A stretch of DNA of 64,000 nt from Bacteroidia bacterium (lineage in GTDB: Bacteria; Bacteroidota; Bacteroidia; Flavobacteriales; Flavobacteriaceae), in NCBI GenBank assembly GCA_030431055.1, contig JAUIJA010000001.1:434001-498000 (forward strand). Reading direction: 5' to 3'. Below, piece by piece: positions 60,965-64,000 of this stretch. A program made the position numbers and the translations under genes. Positions within the stretch are counted from its first letter, which is position 1. Each line of letters starts with the position of its first letter. The notes beneath the pieces are model-generated. The model did no database searches. It was not told the origin of the DNA and saw only the letters and a program-made list of their open reading frames with translations.

Positions 60965-60972
60965 CAAATGTA
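60965..60972 (-). promoter_or_regulatory. Putative -7 promoter of the S74 gene
   Basis: TACATTTG on the minus strand, 31 bases upstream of the start. Confidence 0.45.
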
Positions 60973-61035
60973 TTTTAATTATCGTATATGAAAAAAAAAC
61001 GATGTACAGAATTACGGAAAACGCACAAATTTCAG

Positions 61036-61043
61036 TATATTTG
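61036..61043 (+). promoter_or_regulatory. Putative -7 promoter of the AraC-family gene
   Basis: TATATTTG, directly followed by GGAGGG, so the transcript would have a very short leader with a strong Shine-Dalgarno; this is unusual for the phylum. Confidence 0.45.
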
Positions 61044-61058
61044 GAGGGATAATTTCTG

Positions 61059-62105
61059 ATGATTATGGATTTTGTAGTAGGTTTATCTATCACATCATTT
61101 TTATCGTTTCTAATAACGATTTACTTTTTTGTAGTTAAAAAAGTACAATCAATGGTGCTTTCTTTTTATTTAATTTGGTTTCTTGTTTTCATAAGCTTTT
61201 ACATTTCAACAACACCATCATTAAACCTAAACGAATCATTAATAAGCACTTTTGCCTTATTATTTTTTGTTTGGTTAATTCTATTGCCACCTTTATTATT
61301 TGGTGTAATTCTCCAATTAAAAAAGAAAAAACAGCTACCAATTACACATTTTTATCTTCCTGTTGCGGTATTTTTAATAAACATTTTTTCTATTGTATTT
61401 TTTAGTCTAAATCCTAAAAAAGAGTCCTCATTTACTTATGAAGTGGTAGAAAATGTGATGACTTATGTAAACTATATTGTAATCTTATTTTTATTTCCTA
61501 TAGTTACCGTTTATTATAGTTATTTAAGTTATAAATTATTGTTTCAAGTAAATGAGTCAAGAGGATTTAAAAATGCATTCAAATCAAATTTGTTTCTATT
61601 TACATTATGCTATAACTTATTTATTTTTTTATGGTTTTTAAATTATCTTTTTGATTCAGAGATTATAAAGTACTTAATAAAAGCCTATTTTTTTGTTTAT
61701 TTTCCGATTAGTTTATTTGTACTCTATAAAAACAGAATAAACGAAGTTGAAGAAGGAAACATATATAAGAAATTAAATTTACTTTTTTTAGAAAAACTAC
61801 AAACAGAAAAACTTTTTTTAGATAGTTCACTTACTATTAGAAAAGCCGCAAAAGTGTTAGGTACAAATGAAAAATATCTTTCAAATTCAATCAATAAAAT
61901 TCAAAATGAATCTTTTTCCTCTTTAGTGAATAAATTTAGAGTTGAATATGCCCAAGAACTTTTAGTTAATGAGGAATATGAAAATTATACAATTGAAAGC
62001 ATTGGAAACATTTCAGGTTTTAATTCTAAATCTAATTTTAATAGTGTTTTTAAGAAAGCAACAGGATTAACTCCATCGGAATTCAAAAATAAAAAAGGAG
62101 CTTAA
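61059..62105 (+). CDS. AraC-family regulator with N-terminal membrane domain
   Basis: 348 residues. Seven hydrophobic segments in residues 5-225 are followed by an AraC-type HTH domain (about 245-348): LTIRKAAKVLGTNEKYLSNSINKIQNESFSSLVNKFRVEYAQELL and YTIESIGNISGFNSKSNFNSVFKKATGLTPSEFK. The membrane half lacks sensor motifs that I recognise, so it is a membrane-anchored transcription factor with an unknown signal. The ATG at 61065 is an alternative start. It lies next to the S74 gene and could regulate it. Confidence 0.85.
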   Translation: MIMDFVVGLSITSFLSFLITIYFFVVKKVQSMVLSFYLIWFLVFISFYISTTPSLNLNESLISTFALLFFVWLILLPPLLFGVILQLKKKKQLPITHFYLPVAVFLINIFSIVFFSLNPKKESSFTYEVVENVMTYVNYIVILFLFPIVTVYYSYLSYKLLFQVNESRGFKNAFKSNLFLFTLCYNLFIFLWFLNYLFDSEIIKYLIKAYFFVYFPISLFVLYKNRINEVEEGNIYKKLNLLFLEKLQTEKLFLDSSLTIRKAAKVLGTNEKYLSNSINKIQNESFSSLVNKFRVEYAQELLVNEEYENYTIESIGNISGFNSKSNFNSVFKKATGLTPSEFKNKKGA

Positions 62106-62119
62106 GTAGCTCCTTTTTT
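62091..62119. terminator. Intrinsic terminator of the AraC-family gene
   Basis: Stem AAAAAAGGAGCT/AGCTCCTTTTTT, loop TAAGT; symmetric and also able to serve the convergent PaaE-like gene. Confidence 0.88.
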
Positions 62120-62120
62120 A

Positions 62121-63167
62121 TTATACATCATCATAATCAACTTTAATCGTTGGTGTAACAGGATGTGCTTGACAGGTTAAAACCAAACCTTCTTCAATTT
62201 CATCATCTGTCAAAATTTGATTTTTCTTCATTTCCGCCTTTCCTTCAGTAACTCTTGCAATACAACTACTACAAATTCCACCTTGACAAGAATAAGGAGC
62301 GTCTAAACTTTGTTTTAAAGCCGCTTCTAAAAGTGTTTGTTTCTGACTCATTTCAAACGAAGTTTCTTCATCATCGAGAAGAATGGTAATCTTAGTATGT
62401 CCTTGAGCTGAAATTTCTTTATCGTTTTCTGTTGAAGTAGAAAACAACTCAAATTTAATATCTCCTTCTTTTATATTTTGCTCTTTTAGTGTACTTGAAA
62501 CAATGTTAATCATTTCTTCCGGTCCACATAAATAGAATTTTTCAAAAGTCTTTTCGTTGTGTTTTGTGTGTAAAACAAAATTAACTGCCGATTTGTCGAT
62601 ACGACCAAATAAATCCCCTTTTCCAGATTGACTAAATGCGTAATGAACAAATAAACGACCAACATACTTTTGTTGTAAATCGTGTAGTTCATCATGGAAA
62701 ATTGTTTCTTCAGGCGATTTATTTCCGTAGGTTAAAACAAACGTACTTTTTGGTTCGTTTTCTAAAACCGATTTTAAAATTGACATAATAGGAGTAATTC
62801 CACTTCCGGCAGCAAAACCGGCATAGTTTTTTTGGCGATCAGCATTAGGTTCAAAAGTAAATTTTCCTTCAGGAACACCAACTTCAATAACATTTCCAAC
62901 GGCTAGTTTTTCGTTGGCAAACTTCGAAAAGAATCCGTTTTTAACTGCTTTAATTGAAATGCGTAATTCACCACTATTAGGTGAAGAACAAATAGAATAA
63001 GCTCTTCGAATTTCTTCTCCGTCAAGTGTTAATTTTAGCGTAACGTATTGTCCGGCGGTGAATTTATAAAAATCTTGAAATTCAAGAGGAATGTTAAAAG
63101 TAACAGAAATAGCCGATGGCGTTTCTCTTTTAATTTCTTTTATACTGAGTTTATAGAATGTTGACAT
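62121..63167 (-). CDS. PaaE-like ferredoxin:NADPH oxidoreductase with 2Fe-2S domain
   Basis: 348 residues. FAD-binding RAYSICSS (about 55-62), NAD(P)H pocket FAAGSGITPIMSILK (about 118-132) and LCGPEEM, then a C-terminal plant-type ferredoxin domain: CQGGICSSC followed about 29 residues later by LVLTC, giving four Cys for a [2Fe-2S] cluster. This is the layout of phenylacetyl-CoA epoxidase subunit PaaE and related reductases. No other paa genes are nearby, so the electron partner is unknown. The promoter is TATTTTTG at 63183-63190 on the minus strand. Confidence 0.9.
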   Translation of the reverse strand: MSTFYKLSIKEIKRETPSAISVTFNIPLEFQDFYKFTAGQYVTLKLTLDGEEIRRAYSICSSPNSGELRISIKAVKNGFFSKFANEKLAVGNVIEVGVPEGKFTFEPNADRQKNYAGFAAGSGITPIMSILKSVLENEPKSTFVLTYGNKSPEETIFHDELHDLQQKYVGRLFVHYAFSQSGKGDLFGRIDKSAVNFVLHTKHNEKTFEKFYLCGPEEMINIVSSTLKEQNIKEGDIKFELFSTSTENDKEISAQGHTKITILLDDEETSFEMSQKQTLLEAALKQSLDAPYSCQGGICSSCIARVTEGKAEMKKNQILTDDEIEEGLVLTCQAHPVTPTIKVDYDDV

Positions 63168-63182
63168 TTTAAATGTTTTTTA

Positions 63183-63190
63183 CAAAAATA
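63183..63190 (-). promoter_or_regulatory. Putative -7 promoter of the PaaE-like gene
   Basis: TATTTTTG on the minus strand, matching TAnnTTTG, 15 bases upstream of the start. Confidence 0.45.
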
Positions 63191-63279
63191 CGGTATTCTT
63201 TAGAAAATAGAGAAAAGATGATAGAAGAAAGACTTTTAAAAAATATACTTAAGAATTTTATGCATAAGAAAATTATGTA

Positions 63280-63287
63280 TATATTTG
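63280..63287 (+). promoter_or_regulatory. Putative -7 promoter of padR
   Basis: TATATTTG. A GC-rich hairpin (GTCCCC TTGA GGGGAC at 63320-63335) lies between it and the start codon. Confidence 0.45.
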
Positions 63288-63358
63288 TTTTGACTAATAA
63301 TAAAATCTCACAGAAAATTGTCCCCTTGAGGGGACTTTAGGGGTGTAAAATTAGATTT

Positions 63359-63694
63359 ATGAAAAACTCACAATTATATAAAGGAAGTTTAAATACCATA
63401 ATCATGAAGCTTTTAGAAGAAAAAGGCAGAATGTATGGTTATGAAATTACCCAAAAAGTAAAAGAAATCACCAAAGGCGAATTGAATATTACTGAAGGCG
63501 CTTTGTATCCTGCGTTACATAAATTAGAAGCCGAAGGTTTGCTAGATGTTGAGGTGGAAAAAGTAGATAATCGCTTACGAAAGTATTATAAACTTACCGA
63601 AAAAGGAACAGCAGAAACAGTTAACCGTTTAGCAGAATTAGAAGAATTCATTAAAAATATGCAAACTATTGTAAATCCTAAACTGAGTTATTAA
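63359..63694 (+). CDS. PadR family transcriptional regulator
   Basis: 111 residues, the short PadR type: winged helix with LYKGSLNTIIMKLLEEKGRMYGYEITQKVKEITKGELNITEGALYPALHKLEAEGLLDVEVEK and NRLRKYYKLTEKG. PadR proteins repress nearby genes and often sit upstream of a small membrane protein gene that is their target, as here (start of a partial gene 2 bases after the stop). Confidence 0.93.
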   Translation: MKNSQLYKGSLNTIIMKLLEEKGRMYGYEITQKVKEITKGELNITEGALYPALHKLEAEGLLDVEVEKVDNRLRKYYKLTEKGTAETVNRLAELEEFIKNMQTIVNPKLSY

Positions 63695-63695
63695 G

Positions 63696-64000
63696 ATGAA
63701 ACTAACTTCACAACAAATAGAACGTTTATACCAATTTACACGCCAACATTACGTGGAATGGTACGATTTGCAAACTGAATTAGTTGATCATTTAGCAAAT
63801 GCAATTGAACAACAATGGCAAGAAAATCCGAATCTTGTTTTTGAAGAAGCTTTGCAAAAAGAATTTAAAAAATTTGGTGTTTTTGGGTTTATGGATGTAG
63901 TTGAAAAACGTCAAGCTGCGCTAAACAAAAAATACAATAAAATTGTTTGGAAACATTTCAAAGCGTTTTTTACGATTCCAAAAATAATTGGTACTTTTTC
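63696..64000 (+). CDS. PadR-partner membrane protein, N-terminal part (cut by window end)
   Basis: 101 residues are visible, reading off the 3' edge. The start ATG at 63696 is one base after padR. The visible part is a helical cytoplasmic region: IERLYQFTRQHYVEWYDLQTELVDHLANAIEQQWQENPNLVFEEALQKEF followed by a basic segment KALNKKYNKIVWKHFKAFF-like. The arrangement fits a helical-domain membrane protein encoded beside padR, in which helices follow beyond the window. Confidence 0.7.
   Translation, partial: MKLTSQQIERLYQFTRQHYVEWYDLQTELVDHLANAIEQQWQENPNLVFEEALQKEFKKFGVFGFMDVVEKRQAALNKKYNKIVWKHFKAFFTIPKIIGTF

Noticed and set aside
1..64000. CRISPR arrays, rRNA genes, prophage or insertion sequences
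   Set aside because: No direct repeat array with spacers, no rRNA motifs and no transposase or phage structural genes were seen; the S74 protein alone is not a prophage.

Overview
The window is a stretch of chromosome from a member of the Bacteroidota, most likely family Flavobacteriaceae and close to Flavobacterium. The evidence is the strongly AT-rich sequence, many promoters with the Bacteroidota -7 element TAnnTTTG, a protein carrying the C-terminal domain of gliding/type IX secretion protein GldM, and families that I know mainly from Flavobacteriia (DUF4837, DUF4175, DUF6909, DUF6341, DUF6427). No rRNA operon, prophage, insertion sequence or CRISPR array was seen. One tRNA gene (tRNA-Cys) is present.

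Layout. 0-26.4 kb is core housekeeping, mostly on the minus strand: envelope genes (OmpA, MltD-like lytic transglycosylase, DUF4837 lipoprotein), pgk, DNA polymerase III delta', an OmpH/Skp chaperone, mnmG, ybeY, a giant DUF4175 membrane protein, gltX, glnS, folB, tRNA-Cys, a GldM-like secreted protein, LysE exporter and rnr. 26.4-27.0 kb is a gene-free, extremely AT-rich stretch. 27.6-36 kb, now mostly plus strand, carries rpiB, a CDF metal exporter, tex, tatA, an inactive-looking M23 protein, a GH3-family enzyme and DUF6909. 36.0-52.8 kb is a co-directional surface polysaccharide (probably O-antigen/LPS) cluster: a Wzz-like protein, rfbBACD for dTDP-L-rhamnose, a PagL-like lipid A deacylase homologue, lipoproteins, flippase, acyltransferase, two polymerase/ligase-type membrane proteins, glycosyltransferases, a UDP-xylose synthase and the initiating phosphosugar transferase. 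52.8-64 kb returns to mixed housekeeping: a CapK-like adenylate ligase, purD, upp, a DUF4254-glycosyltransferase 9 pair, an S74 autoprocessing surface protein, an AraC regulator, a PaaE-like oxidoreductase and a PadR regulator with its partner gene.

Three signals are not explained by the genes. First, four ParB-binding parS palindromes (CACGTG core) flank mnmG and ybeY at 9.3-11.3 kb, one of them inside the ybeY coding sequence. Gene orientation also flips around 26.4-27.6 kb, from mostly leftward to mostly rightward, exactly at the gene-free AT-rich segment, which carries four exact copies of TTATTAACA on both strands. Together these make 26392-27015 a candidate replication origin. Second, a family of about 26-bp hairpins with a conserved TGTC/GACA end and covarying stems occurs between genes, once as an inverted pair, and also in frame inside gltX and rfbD, adding short peptides; this looks like a REP/REPIN-type repeat. 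Third, the 3' end of tRNA-Cys is duplicated 90 bp downstream, as in an integration scar.
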